Below, one piece after another: positions 56,126-64,000 of a stretch of 64,000 nt of DNA (its first letter is position 1; the number at the start of each line of letters is the position of its first letter). The position numbers and the translations under genes were made by a program. The DNA is from Vibrio sp. HA2012 (lineage in GTDB: Bacteria; Pseudomonadota; Gammaproteobacteria; Enterobacterales; Vibrionaceae). The notes under the pieces are model-generated. The model did not search any database, had not been told where the DNA came from, and saw nothing but the letters and a program-made list of their open reading frames with translations. The stretch covers positions 682,001 through 746,000 of the forward strand of contig NZ_PFXK01000001.1 of NCBI RefSeq assembly GCF_002812955.1, given 5' to 3'.

Positions 56126-56710
56126 ATGTCTGATTTTACTATTCTTCTTGCATCAACATCCCCTTATCGTCGGACCATGTTATCCAAACTGATGTTACCG
56201 TTTAATGTAGCAGTACCGGATTGTGATGAAACACCTCTGCCCGGTGAACAACCGCAGGATCTGGTCCTCCGGCTGGCAAAAAATAAAGCAGAAACCAGCC
56301 CGCATACGGATACCCCAACGCTTATTATCGGTTCAGACCAGGTCTGTGTTATCAACGGTAATATTATGGGTAAGCCCCACACAGAAGAAAATGCCATCCA
56401 GCAATTGATGAAAGCCAGCGGAAAAAGCGTCATCTTCTATACTGGTATTGCCCTGCACAATACACAGAACGGTAAAACCGAGACCCGTCTGGATACCTTT
56501 ATCGTGCATTTCCGAGAGTTGACTGAACAACAAATAAGAAATTATGTGGAAAAAGAACAACCATTAGATTGCGCCGGCAGCTTTAAAAGTGAAGGGCTGG
56601 GTATTGCCTTGTTTGAGCGACTGGAAGGCAAAGACCCGAATGCACTGATCGGGCTGCCTTTGATCACGCTGATTGATATGCTGAAAAAACAAGGAATTGA
56701 CGTACTTTAA
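56126..56710 (+). CDS. yceF: Maf-like nucleoside triphosphate pyrophosphatase (YceF type)
   Basis: 194-residue enzyme that hydrolyses non-canonical or modified nucleotides; the E. coli relative YceF acts on m7GTP. The Maf signature is seen as [16 protein letters not shown], with [23 protein letters not shown], and [32 protein letters not shown]. The gene diverges from yceD and converges with rluC, the stops being 20 bases apart. Confidence 0.93.
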   Translation: MSDFTILLASTSPYRRTMLSKLMLPFNVAVPDCDETPLPGEQPQDLVLRLAKNKAETSPHTDTPTLIIGSDQVCVINGNIMGKPHTEENAIQQLMKASGKSVIFYTGIALHNTQNGKTETRLDTFIVHFRELTEQQIRNYVEKEQPLDCAGSFKSEGLGIALFERLEGKDPNALIGLPLITLIDMLKKQGIDVL

Positions 56711-56730
56711 GATAAGAACGTCTTGGTACC

Positions 56731-57675
56731 TTACTCTTGCCTTAATTTCTCCAGCACTCTTTCCAGTTTTGCTTCCATCGGTGCAGAGATCTCCATAACG
56801 TTATCTGTAGCCGGATGAATAAATTTAATGTACGCCGCATGCAGAAATAGTCGATCCAGTCCCAGTTTGCCGGTGTAAGCATCAAATCGTCTGTCTCCAT
56901 AACGGTCGTCCCATGCAATCGGATGCCCAGAATACTGAACATGAACCCGAATCTGGTGCGTACGACCGGTAATCGGACTTGCCTGAATTAAAGTGGCACT
57001 CTTGAATGTTTCCATTACTTTAAACCGTGTTTCCGACGGCTTACCGTTTGGATTTACCCGCACAATACTGTTTACTTCATTTTTCAGCAATGGGGCATCA
57101 ACCCTACGGCAACTGTTTTTCCACGTCCCCATCACCAGAGCAACATAATATTTCTGCACGGTTTTTTCCCGGAACTGTGCCTGCAAATGACGCAGAGCAG
57201 AGCGCTTTTTCGCAACCAGAAGAATGCCTGACGTATCCCTGTCAATCCGGTGAACAAGTTCAAGAAATCTTGCTTCAGGACGCAATGCTCTCAGAGCCTC
57301 TATTGCACCGAATTTAAGACCACTGCCTCCATGCACTGCCGTTCCCGATGGCTTGTTCAGAATCAGCACATGCTCATCTTCGTAGATGATACAGCTTTCA
57401 AGTTCTGCGACTTTATTCAGCCGGGTACTTGGCACCTCCTGCTCCGGAGCCGTTTCCATGGTTACCGGCGGAACACGAACCAGATCACCGGCCTGCAACT
57501 TATATTCGGCTTTTATGCGTTTTTTATTTACTCGGACCTCACCTTTACGAATAATTCGGTAAATCATGCTCTTAGGCACGTTTTTTAGCTGATTACGCAA
57601 AAAATTATCGATACGCTGACCAGCCATGTCCGCATCGATATCCACAAACTGGACTTTGGTTTTTATCTCATTCAT
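56731..57675 (-). CDS. rluC: 23S rRNA pseudouridine synthase C
   Basis: 314-residue enzyme that makes pseudouridines at positions 955, 2504 and 2580 of 23S rRNA in E. coli. An N-terminal S4 domain (QRIDNFLRNQLKNVPKSMIYRIIRKGEVRVNKKR) precedes the RluA-type catalytic domain with the aspartate in LVHRIDRDTSGILLVAK and TGRTHQIRVHVQYSGHPI. Divergent from rne, as in E. coli. Confidence 0.96.
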   Translation of the reverse strand: MNEIKTKVQFVDIDADMAGQRIDNFLRNQLKNVPKSMIYRIIRKGEVRVNKKRIKAEYKLQAGDLVRVPPVTMETAPEQEVPSTRLNKVAELESCIIYEDEHVLILNKPSGTAVHGGSGLKFGAIEALRALRPEARFLELVHRIDRDTSGILLVAKKRSALRHLQAQFREKTVQKYYVALVMGTWKNSCRRVDAPLLKNEVNSIVRVNPNGKPSETRFKVMETFKSATLIQASPITGRTHQIRVHVQYSGHPIAWDDRYGDRRFDAYTGKLGLDRLFLHAAYIKFIHPATDNVMEISAPMEAKLERVLEKLRQE

Positions 57676-57898
57676 GCTGACATTCTATCACTGGTTCAGG
57701 ATCCAAAGCACAAATTTTCTGCGCTAAAATCTCCGCTTCAGGCTAAAATTAATCTGAACAGAGTAAGCTGTGAATAAAGATCGGGACGAAAATTGGACAA
57801 AACCACACCAAAGGATAAAAAAACACTATTTATCATTAGGTTAAATTTATAAAATTTTCGGGTTAAATGAATTTTTCACCTGTTTATAACAAAGCAGA

Positions 57899-57927
57899 TT
57901 GCCGTGTTTTCTCTGCACTGCTATAGT
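57899..57927 (+). promoter_or_regulatory. Candidate rne promoter
   Basis: TTGCCG (57899-57904) and TATAGT (57922-57927) with a 17-base spacer. A start near 57934 gives a leader of about 365 bases, very near the 361 bases known for E. coli rne. Confidence 0.6.
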
Positions 57928-57933
57928 TCACAG

Positions 57934-58298
57934 CTGGAACGGATAGTTTGGTGAGATTTTATACTTTTCCCAGTTATCCTGAAGCAATAAGCAATATTTA
58001 ATTAGTAAGATATCGAGTAGGCCGCTTTATACCGGAATGCAGCAATCGGCGTGAGACATTATCGGATAAAGTATTTGTTTGTCGTGCTACTCATCGCATA
58101 TCAATGTTGAGTTATAACTACCTGAGTGGTGGATCAGACACGGCCATAAGCCATGTTTGATGACTGAAGTGTCCCCGCGCATCCCTTCCAGCCGAGATGG
58201 CTGCACGTTAATAAACCACGGGATCTGACACCATTGACAGCGACGCTAAGCGACAGACGCAGATGAAAATATAAAGAAAGATAAACGAGAATTTCTAA
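57934..58298 (+). promoter_or_regulatory. Long 5' leader of rne (probable RNase E autoregulatory UTR)
   Basis: Part of the 623-base gap between rluC and rne. Hairpins are seen, for example CAGCC-GAGAT-GGCTG near 58191-58205. In E. coli the leader binds RNase E and adjusts its own mRNA decay. The remaining part, 57676-57898, is AT-rich and shows no gene. The start codon has only a weak ribosome binding site (GAGAA). Confidence 0.55.
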
Positions 58299-61196
58299 AT
58301 GAAAAGAATGTTAATTAACGCAACTCAAAAAGAGGAGTTGCGTGTTGCTTTGGTTGATGGCCAGAAGCTTTTTGATCTGGATATCGAAAGCCCGGGACAT
58401 GAATCAAAGAAGGCTAATATTTACAAAGGCCGTATTACCCGCATTGAACCAAGTCTGGAAGCTGCATTTGTTGATTATGGCGCCGAAAGACACGGTTTCC
58501 TTCCTCTAAAAGAAGTAGCACGTGACTATTTCCCCGATGGCTATACCTATCAGGGACGTCCAAGTATCAAAGAAGTACTGAACGAAGGACAAGAAGTTAT
58601 TGTGCAGGTAGAAAAAGAAGAGCGTGGCAGTAAAGGTGCTGCACTGACGACCTTCATTTCCCTTGCTGGTAGCTATCTGGTACTGATGCCTAACAACCCT
58701 CGCGCCGGTGGTATTTCCCGTCGAATCGAAGGCGACGAGCGCACTCAGTTAAAAGCTGCACTCAGTACGCTGGAACTCCCTCAGGGAATGGGACTGATTG
58801 TTCGTACTGCTGGTGTAGGAAAAAGTTCTGAAGAGCTGGAATGGGATCTAAACGTACTCCTTAACCACTGGAGTGCGATAAAAGAAGCAGCAGATTCAAC
58901 CCCGGCACCTTTCCTGATCCATCAGGAAAGTAACGTGATCGTACGGGCAATCCGTGACTATCTGCGCCGTGATATTGGTGAGATCCTGATCGACAGCAAT
59001 ACCATTTTTGAACGCGCCAAGCAGCATATTCAACTGGTTCGTCCGGACTTTATCCACCGCGTCAAAAAATACGATGGTGAAGTGCCGCTATTCAGCCACT
59101 ATCAGATTGAAAGCCAGATTGAATCTGCGTTTCAGCGGGAGGTTCGCCTTCCATCCGGTGGTTCTATTGTTATCGACCCCACTGAAGCACTGACGTCTAT
59201 TGATATTAACTCCTCCCGGGCAACGAAAGGCGGTGATATCGAAGAAACAGCTCTGAATACCAACCTTGAAGCTGCCGATGAAATTGCCCGCCAGCTACGT
59301 TTGCGAGATTTGGGTGGTCTGGTTGTTATCGACTTTATCGATATGACACCGGTTCGCCACCAGCGTGAGGTAGAGAACCGTCTTCGTGAAGCGGTTCGTA
59401 TGGACCGTGCCCGCGTACAGATCGGTCGAATTTCCCGTTTTGGTCTGCTGGAAATGTCTCGCCAACGCCTGAGCCCGTCTCTGGCGGAAGCCAGCCACCA
59501 TATCTGTCCGCGTTGTTCAGGTACCGGTGTGGTACGTGATAACGAATCACTGGCACTGTCAGTACTACGTTTAATCGAAGAAGAAGCACTGAAAGACAAC
59601 ACTTCTCAGGTCCTAGCTGTTGTTCCTGTGCCAATTGCTTCCTATCTGCTGAATGAGAAGCGTCGCTCAGTAAATCACATCGAAAAATCTCAGGATGTGA
59701 AGATCACCATAGTACCAAACTCAGATATGGAAACGCCGCATTTTGAAGTGATCCGTATCCGTGATGGTGAAGAACAGGATCTGCTCTCTTATCTGGTTCC
59801 GAAAAAACTAGAAGCAATGAAAGAAGCAGAATCGAAAGATGTTTCCGAAACAGAAAGTAAGCCAAGAAAAGCCGAAGAACCCGTTCTGAAAGGCTTTGCC
59901 GCTCCATCTTCTGCGCCGGCTCCGGCACCGAAACCACAGCCGGTTGTGCAGGAAGCACCACTACAGGAACAGAAACCGGGTCTCGTCTCACGCTTCTTTA
60001 AGGCACTGGCGAATCTATTCTCATCCACTGAAGAAACTCAGGCGGAAGAGAAGAAAGAGACTCAGGCGAAAACGGAAGAGCGTGACAACCGCAATAATCG
60101 CAATACCCGTAATCGGCGTGACCGCGACGACAACCGTCGCCGTAACAACAAGCGCGACCAAAATAAACGTAAGCGCCCAGCAAACCGTGATGATCAGGAA
60201 GAGCTGTCTGACAACAAAGATAAGAGCAACAGCCGTCAGGAACAGAACCGTAAGCCTAAGCAGGACAGAAAACCTCGTTCTCAGTCTAAAGTTGCGGAAC
60301 AGGGTAAAAAACTGGCCGAAGAGGCTCAGGTAGAAGCTCCGGTTAAGACTGAAGAAAAGACTGCTCAGGTAAAACAGCGTCGTCAACGCCGCCAACTGCA
60401 AAAACAAGTTCGCGTCAAAGATCAGAATGCTGCAGAACAAAATACACAGGTTCCGACAGCAGAAACACCAGTACCGTCAAAACCGGAGACGGAAGTGAAA
60501 TCTGACGTCAAAGAGGACAACAAAGAAACCAAGCAACGCCGTAATCGCCGTACACCTCGCCATCTGCGGGCAAACGGTCAGCGTCGTCGCCGTGGTCGTG
60601 ATCGTCGTCCAAATCCGTACCGTCTGCGCGCTGGTGGGGTTGCATCTCCGGAAATGGCAATGGGCAAGGTCTGGCCAAAATATGATCTTCCTCAGCCAAA
60701 ACAGACAGTTAAAGAAGAACAAGCTACTGGAGCAGATAACGTCGCGGTTGATATGCTTGGTGGATTTGCCTGTCCGGAAATGGCAATGGGTAAAGTGATC
60801 GTATACCGGGATATCGTAACAGAACCTGCAGCCGTTGTTTTACCTGAAACCGTTGAAACCGATACAACTCCAGTAGTTGAAACAACGGTGGTTCATACAG
60901 ATGCACCGATTGAACCAGCAGTAGAAACGGAAATCCCTGCTGCAGCGGAGACTCAGGCAGAAAGTAAGCCGGAGAAATCTTCTGCTCCGGACGCAAAAAC
61001 TCCGATTAAGGCTAAACCGATCTGTAAAGGACACGCTGTATCAGCAATGACCAGCGCTCCCGGTTCAGATGAAATCAGAGAAGTCGAGGTGAAATCGGCA
61101 CCATTCCGTACCGAGCGTTACCAGCCGAAAGGGGCTGGCAGTCAAGCTGCCAGTAGTCAGGCATCCTCTGCAATGGCTAAACCGCAGAGCTTCTGA
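58299..61196 (+). CDS. rne: Ribonuclease E
   Basis: 965-residue endonuclease and scaffold of the RNA degradosome. Catalytic half (1-525): S1 domain, 5'-sensor, DNase-I-like site with the two aspartates in [12 protein letters not shown] and [11 protein letters not shown], and the zinc-link CPRCSGTG near 403-406. An amphipathic membrane-targeting helix is seen at [16 protein letters not shown] (about 560-575). The rest is low-complexity and Arg/Lys-rich ([18 protein letters not shown]), with two copies of PEMAMGKV (about 785 and 825) and a C-terminal tail [10 protein letters not shown] that resembles the PNPase-binding end. Confidence 0.97.
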   Translation: MKRMLINATQKEELRVALVDGQKLFDLDIESPGHESKKANIYKGRITRIEPSLEAAFVDYGAERHGFLPLKEVARDYFPDGYTYQGRPSIKEVLNEGQEVIVQVEKEERGSKGAALTTFISLAGSYLVLMPNNPRAGGISRRIEGDERTQLKAALSTLELPQGMGLIVRTAGVGKSSEELEWDLNVLLNHWSAIKEAADSTPAPFLIHQESNVIVRAIRDYLRRDIGEILIDSNTIFERAKQHIQLVRPDFIHRVKKYDGEVPLFSHYQIESQIESAFQREVRLPSGGSIVIDPTEALTSIDINSSRATKGGDIEETALNTNLEAADEIARQLRLRDLGGLVVIDFIDMTPVRHQREVENRLREAVRMDRARVQIGRISRFGLLEMSRQRLSPSLAEASHHICPRCSGTGVVRDNESLALSVLRLIEEEALKDNTSQVLAVVPVPIASYLLNEKRRSVNHIEKSQDVKITIVPNSDMETPHFEVIRIRDGEEQDLLSYLVPKKLEAMKEAESKDVSETESKPRKAEEPVLKGFAAPSSAPAPAPKPQPVVQEAPLQEQKPGLVSRFFKALANLFSSTEETQAEEKKETQAKTEERDNRNNRNTRNRRDRDDNRRRNNKRDQNKRKRPANRDDQEELSDNKDKSNSRQEQNRKPKQDRKPRSQSKVAEQGKKLAEEAQVEAPVKTEEKTAQVKQRRQRRQLQKQVRVKDQNAAEQNTQVPTAETPVPSKPETEVKSDVKEDNKETKQRRNRRTPRHLRANGQRRRRGRDRRPNPYRLRAGGVASPEMAMGKVWPKYDLPQPKQTVKEEQATGADNVAVDMLGGFACPEMAMGKVIVYRDIVTEPAAVVLPETVETDTTPVVETTVVHTDAPIEPAVETEIPAAAETQAESKPEKSSAPDAKTPIKAKPICKGHAVSAMTSAPGSDEIREVEVKSAPFRTERYQPKGAGSQAASSQASSAMAKPQSF

Positions 61197-61224
61197 TACC
61201 ACTGAGCTTTAACATACTAATAAA

Positions 61225-61252
61225 AAGGGCTGCATTAGCAGCCCTTGTGTTT
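61225..61252. terminator. Bidirectional terminator between rne and the TonB-dependent receptor
   Basis: GGGCTGC-ATTA-GCAGCCC with AAAAA on the left and TTGTGTTT on the right; it serves both convergent genes. Confidence 0.9.
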
Positions 61253-61267
61253 ATGTGTTAAACAATC

Positions 61268-63391
61268 TTAGAACTCATATTTTGCAGTTACAGAAAAGTT
61301 TCTTCGTGGCTGTGAATAGAATTCATCTTCTTCTGAAAGAGAAAGGCTATGTAACTCGCCCCAATCATAGTATTTCTCATCAGTCAGATTAAATACACCT
61401 GCCCGCAGAGTCAGGTTATTAACAGGCACATAGTAAGCCGTTAGATCCACCACCGTTGAACTCTCCGGCGCAAAACCATCATAAGACATATCACTTTCAT
61501 CCTTCGCAGACGTATATACCGCTTTAATGGATGTCCCCCATGTACCAGTTGGTGCGTCATAAGACAAACCTAATGTAGCACTCCATGGGCTGATTTCATC
61601 TAAAGGTTCACCATCTCCATCTTCACCTTCTGTGTAGGCGGCAGCTAAACGGGAGCTAAGCCCTTCAGGTGCTGAAATAAGCTCATTCCAGAATAGAGTG
61701 TTAGTGAACTCAACTCCTTTGATAGTCGCTTTGTCCAAATTTTTATAGGTATATTCCATTGACGGATATGATCCCGTCGTTTCACTAGTGATGAAGTTGT
61801 CATAATCACTGTAGAACACAGACAACTCTGTAGATGAAGCAGTGGTCGTGTTGCGCCATCCCAACTCATAAGAAATACTTTCTTCCGCCTCTAGATCCGG
61901 ATTTGGAACAGAAGTCAGATAGTTAGAAGAATAAGAATAATATAACTCTTCAAAAACCGGAGCTCTGAAGCCTTGGCTGACCTGTGCAAATAATTTATTT
62001 TCAGCATTAACGGTATAGAGAATGCCTAAGCGCCCAGTCAATGCTGAGTCTGAATACTCATCATAAGAATCTGAGGTATAGCCACCACTAGTACCAGATG
62101 GAATATCATTGCCAGAATCCGTCTTATAAGCATCGTAACGAATGCCCGGGGTGATTACCCAGTTACCCGTTGAGATTTCATCCTGGAGAAACAATCCATA
62201 ACGGAACTCCGATGCATCTGGTACATAGTAATTAGTTGCATATAGTGCGGAATCCCGATAAGTCCTGTTAATGTTTTCAACCTCACGAGTCTGAAGTGAT
62301 AAACCGTAAGCAAAGAAATGTTCTGTCTGACCCAGCACAAAGTTTTTATCTATCTGAACATCAGCCTGATAACCACTTTCTTCATACACATAATCTTTAA
62401 CTTCATCATAGCCACTGCTAGTAGAAGTACGATTGGTTATATTGTTTTGCTTCTTAGTAAGATAATCCAGCTGCCAGACGAGGGTATCGGCAAAGGCGGA
62501 GTCAGCAAGCCAGATATGTTTAATTCCTATCTGATATTTTTCAGAGGTATCATCCGAAACATATGGACTATAGCCTGATGTAACATTTGTCCCACCATAG
62601 CCATTCGGGAAATTAAGCAAATCCAGATCTGCTTCTCTTCTATTATACTGCCCGTTAAATTCAATTCTGTGCACAGGATTTATTTGATACTGAAGTTTAA
62701 ACAACACACTGTCTGCGGTGTGATCTTGTTCATCCAGATCTGCAAAATTATCCTTCTCTTCACTGTCTTTGCGAGTATAAGCCAGCAAAGTTTCCAGATC
62801 TCCACTACGATTTGCCACAGCAACAGATTCGGTAAAAGCCTGGTTCGCTGAGGAATATCCTAGTTTAATATGACCTCCGGTATCGTCACCTTCACCCAAG
62901 AAATCTGCTGGATCTTTCGTCTGGAATGCGACAATACCACCTATCGCATCACTACCATAAGTAGAGGAAGCAGCTCCTTTAACTATTTCCAGTGATTTTA
63001 ACATATCAACATCTATATCAAGCCGGGTAGTATTGATAAAACTGCCACCACCTTCGAATTGGTTGGCCTGTGATACATTATCAATCAAGATCTTAACCCT
63101 GTTTCCTTCCATACCCCGAATATTAATACTCTGGGCACCCTGCCGGCTGTCTCCCTGGACAGAAACTCCTGGGATATATTTAAAAACATCTTCAATGTCA
63201 TCAGCCAGGCTGACTTCTAACTCTTCATCAGTCATAACAGAAACTGACGCAGCTGTATTTTCAATATTCTGACTGGAACGGGTAGCGGTTACGACAATAA
63301 CCTCATCCGCCTGACTGTCAGCTGCATTAACTGCTGTTGGAAATGCGAGAATGGCACTAATAGCCATTGTCAGTTGGGATTTTTTAAACAT
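61268..63391 (-). CDS. TonB-dependent outer-membrane receptor, haem/haemoglobin type
   Basis: 707 residues after the ATG at 63391, chosen because GGAA lies five bases upstream and a signal peptide follows (MFKKSQLTMAISAILAFPTAVNAA). A TonB box DEVIVVTATR, a plug domain (VFKYIPGVSVQGDSRQGAQSINIRGMEGNRVKILIDN ends near 120; given here in part) and a 22-strand barrel ending in the usual C-terminal phenylalanine (VTAKYEF). It lies downstream of hutZ and has the FRAP and NPDL boxes of haem receptors such as HutA. The histidine normally found between those boxes is missing (EELYYSYSSNYLTSVPNPDL). I see no Fur box in the 109-base gap; one could be upstream of hutZ. Confidence 0.88.
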   Translation of the reverse strand: MFKKSQLTMAISAILAFPTAVNAADSQADEVIVVTATRSSQNIENTAASVSVMTDEELEVSLADDIEDVFKYIPGVSVQGDSRQGAQSINIRGMEGNRVKILIDNVSQANQFEGGGSFINTTRLDIDVDMLKSLEIVKGAASSTYGSDAIGGIVAFQTKDPADFLGEGDDTGGHIKLGYSSANQAFTESVAVANRSGDLETLLAYTRKDSEEKDNFADLDEQDHTADSVLFKLQYQINPVHRIEFNGQYNRREADLDLLNFPNGYGGTNVTSGYSPYVSDDTSEKYQIGIKHIWLADSAFADTLVWQLDYLTKKQNNITNRTSTSSGYDEVKDYVYEESGYQADVQIDKNFVLGQTEHFFAYGLSLQTREVENINRTYRDSALYATNYYVPDASEFRYGLFLQDEISTGNWVITPGIRYDAYKTDSGNDIPSGTSGGYTSDSYDEYSDSALTGRLGILYTVNAENKLFAQVSQGFRAPVFEELYYSYSSNYLTSVPNPDLEAEESISYELGWRNTTTASSTELSVFYSDYDNFITSETTGSYPSMEYTYKNLDKATIKGVEFTNTLFWNELISAPEGLSSRLAAAYTEGEDGDGEPLDEISPWSATLGLSYDAPTGTWGTSIKAVYTSAKDESDMSYDGFAPESSTVVDLTAYYVPVNNLTLRAGVFNLTDEKYYDWGELHSLSLSEEDEFYSQPRRNFSVTAKYEF

Positions 63392-63500
63392 AACGATTCC
63401 ATTTTTCTGGCACGCAAAAAACCTGAACAAAAACTCAGTTTTTATCAGTGCGTATTAATTGGTGAATTATTTATTTCTTATTAAAGGTGGCGGCAAAGAT

Positions 63501-64000
63501 CTAATTTCTTGTCTTTTTATGCCCTTTCTTCAGATGAACGAGATCAACCGTATCACTGCCAAAGATATCAAAGGCCTGACCAAACCCTTTGACAAATCGA
63601 CCTTTCTCAGGAACTAACTGATACAGTTTAAAATCCTCCATTTTGCTCAGATTACTAATGATATCGCCAAAGCGAATCTCCAGTTCAGAAATAGCCAGAC
63701 ACCATAGCTCTGAGCTTTTCTCTACATAAAATACTTCAGTGGTATAACTTAGCCTTTTACGGGCATAGATTGATTTCGCCTCCTGCTCATCTTCAATGAG
63801 CATGATCGAGACCTTATGATTCCGTTTCAGATTTTCTCCATGCTGGGCAACATCACTAACCAGGATGTAAAAACTATCGTTAAGATAGACAAAAGGACTG
63901 TAACTCACATGCGGTAATCCTTCTGGGGTAATGCTTGCGAGTTGTAATGTCCTTTGCTGTCGTCGGAACACAGCAATTTCCTGTTCAATACCATTGTGCA
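63501..64000 (-). CDS. hutZ: HutZ, haem utilisation protein (5' end outside window)
   Basis: 166 codons of the haem-binding and haem-degrading protein HutZ, of the split-barrel flavin/pyridoxamine-oxidase fold. The visible part EIAVFRRQQRTLQLASITPEG, VSIMLIEDEQEAKSIYARKRL and GRFVKGFGQAFDIFGSDTVDLVHLKKGHKK matches V. cholerae HutZ closely. The frame stays open to base 64000, so about ten to fifteen N-terminal residues are missing. With the TonB receptor that follows on the same strand, it forms a haem iron-uptake unit. Confidence 0.92.
   Translation of the reverse strand, partial: HNGIEQEIAVFRRQQRTLQLASITPEGLPHVSYSPFVYLNDSFYILVSDVAQHGENLKRNHKVSIMLIEDEQEAKSIYARKRLSYTTEVFYVEKSSELWCLAISELEIRFGDIISNLSKMEDFKLYQLVPEKGRFVKGFGQAFDIFGSDTVDLVHLKKGHKKTRN

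Noticed and set aside
63392..63500. Fur box between hutZ and the TonB receptor
   Set aside because: Searched on both strands; no good match to the 7-1-7 Fur pattern. The receptor is probably driven from a promoter upstream of hutZ, outside the window.
1..64000. CRISPR arrays, tRNA, rRNA, insertion sequences, prophage or integrase genes
   Set aside because: Looked for because of the Card1-like nuclease and the accessory stretch; no regular repeats, clover-leaf genes, transposase or integrase proteins were seen.

Overview
The window reads as a chromosomal segment of a member of the Vibrionaceae. The grounds are gene content and order: lolCDE, a PilZ protein, mfd and csiV; a hinT-lpoB-thiK-ycfP-ndh block; lapAB-pyrF-ihfB-rpsA-cmk-sohB; and a long lipid/cell-wall/translation block from ycfH to rne. 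These resemble Vibrio cholerae chromosome 1 as I recall it, with accessory genes set between the conserved blocks. The species cannot be named from the sequence alone. There are no rRNA or tRNA genes, no insertion sequences, no prophage and no CRISPR array. The window is gene-dense and mostly ordinary core genome. Both ends cut through genes (lolE on the left, hutZ on the right).

Layout. 1-8000: lipoprotein export (lolCDE, leftward), then rightward plzB-like, mfd, csiV and a GNAT acetyltransferase. 8000-13940: leftward NADH dehydrogenase II, preceded by a perfect FNR-type box, and the run hinT - TPR-like lipoprotein - ycfL - lpoB - thiK - ycfP. 14000-16300: a Card1/DUF1887-type nuclease behind an operator-like palindrome, and a CRP-controlled uridine phosphorylase. 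16300-30000: an accessory stretch with a stand-alone response regulator, an SLC13 transporter, a CBS protein, a YdcH-like protein, a 30-codon transcription unit, an acyltransferase, a GH3 glucosidase, a SLAC1/TDT channel, a YibE/F protein, an alkaline phosphatase behind a 26-bp palindrome, and a GGDEF-EAL protein. 30100-37600: pyrF, lapB, lapA, ihfB, rpsA, cmk, sohB and yciK. 37600-45500: cheV, mlc, a patatin-like lipase with a tiny upstream ORF, a sodium-dependent NSS transporter with its MetS small subunit and a long structured leader, and ptsG. 45500-61200: ycfH, holB, tmk, mltG, pabC, fabF, acpP, fabG, fabD, fabH, plsX, rpmF, yceD; then maf, rluC and rne. 61200-64000: a TonB-dependent haem-type receptor and hutZ.

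How the parts work together. Several genes serve the cell envelope: lolCDE sorts lipoproteins, csiV and lpoB support the class A peptidoglycan synthases, lapAB controls LPS synthesis, mltG trims glycan strands, and plsX/fab genes make acyl chains. Sugar control is visible as a local circuit: mlc and ptsG lie about 4 kb apart and each has a good CRP site; udp has one too.

No wholly new multi-gene system stands out. The best candidates for a second look are the orphan CARF nuclease with its palindromic promoter, the structured leader of the NSS transporter, two unlisted micro-ORFs (19754-19846 and 41394-41483), the large palindrome upstream of the alkaline phosphatase, and the haem-type receptor that lacks the usual histidine. 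All functional calls come from reading translations and motifs by eye; no database search was run.
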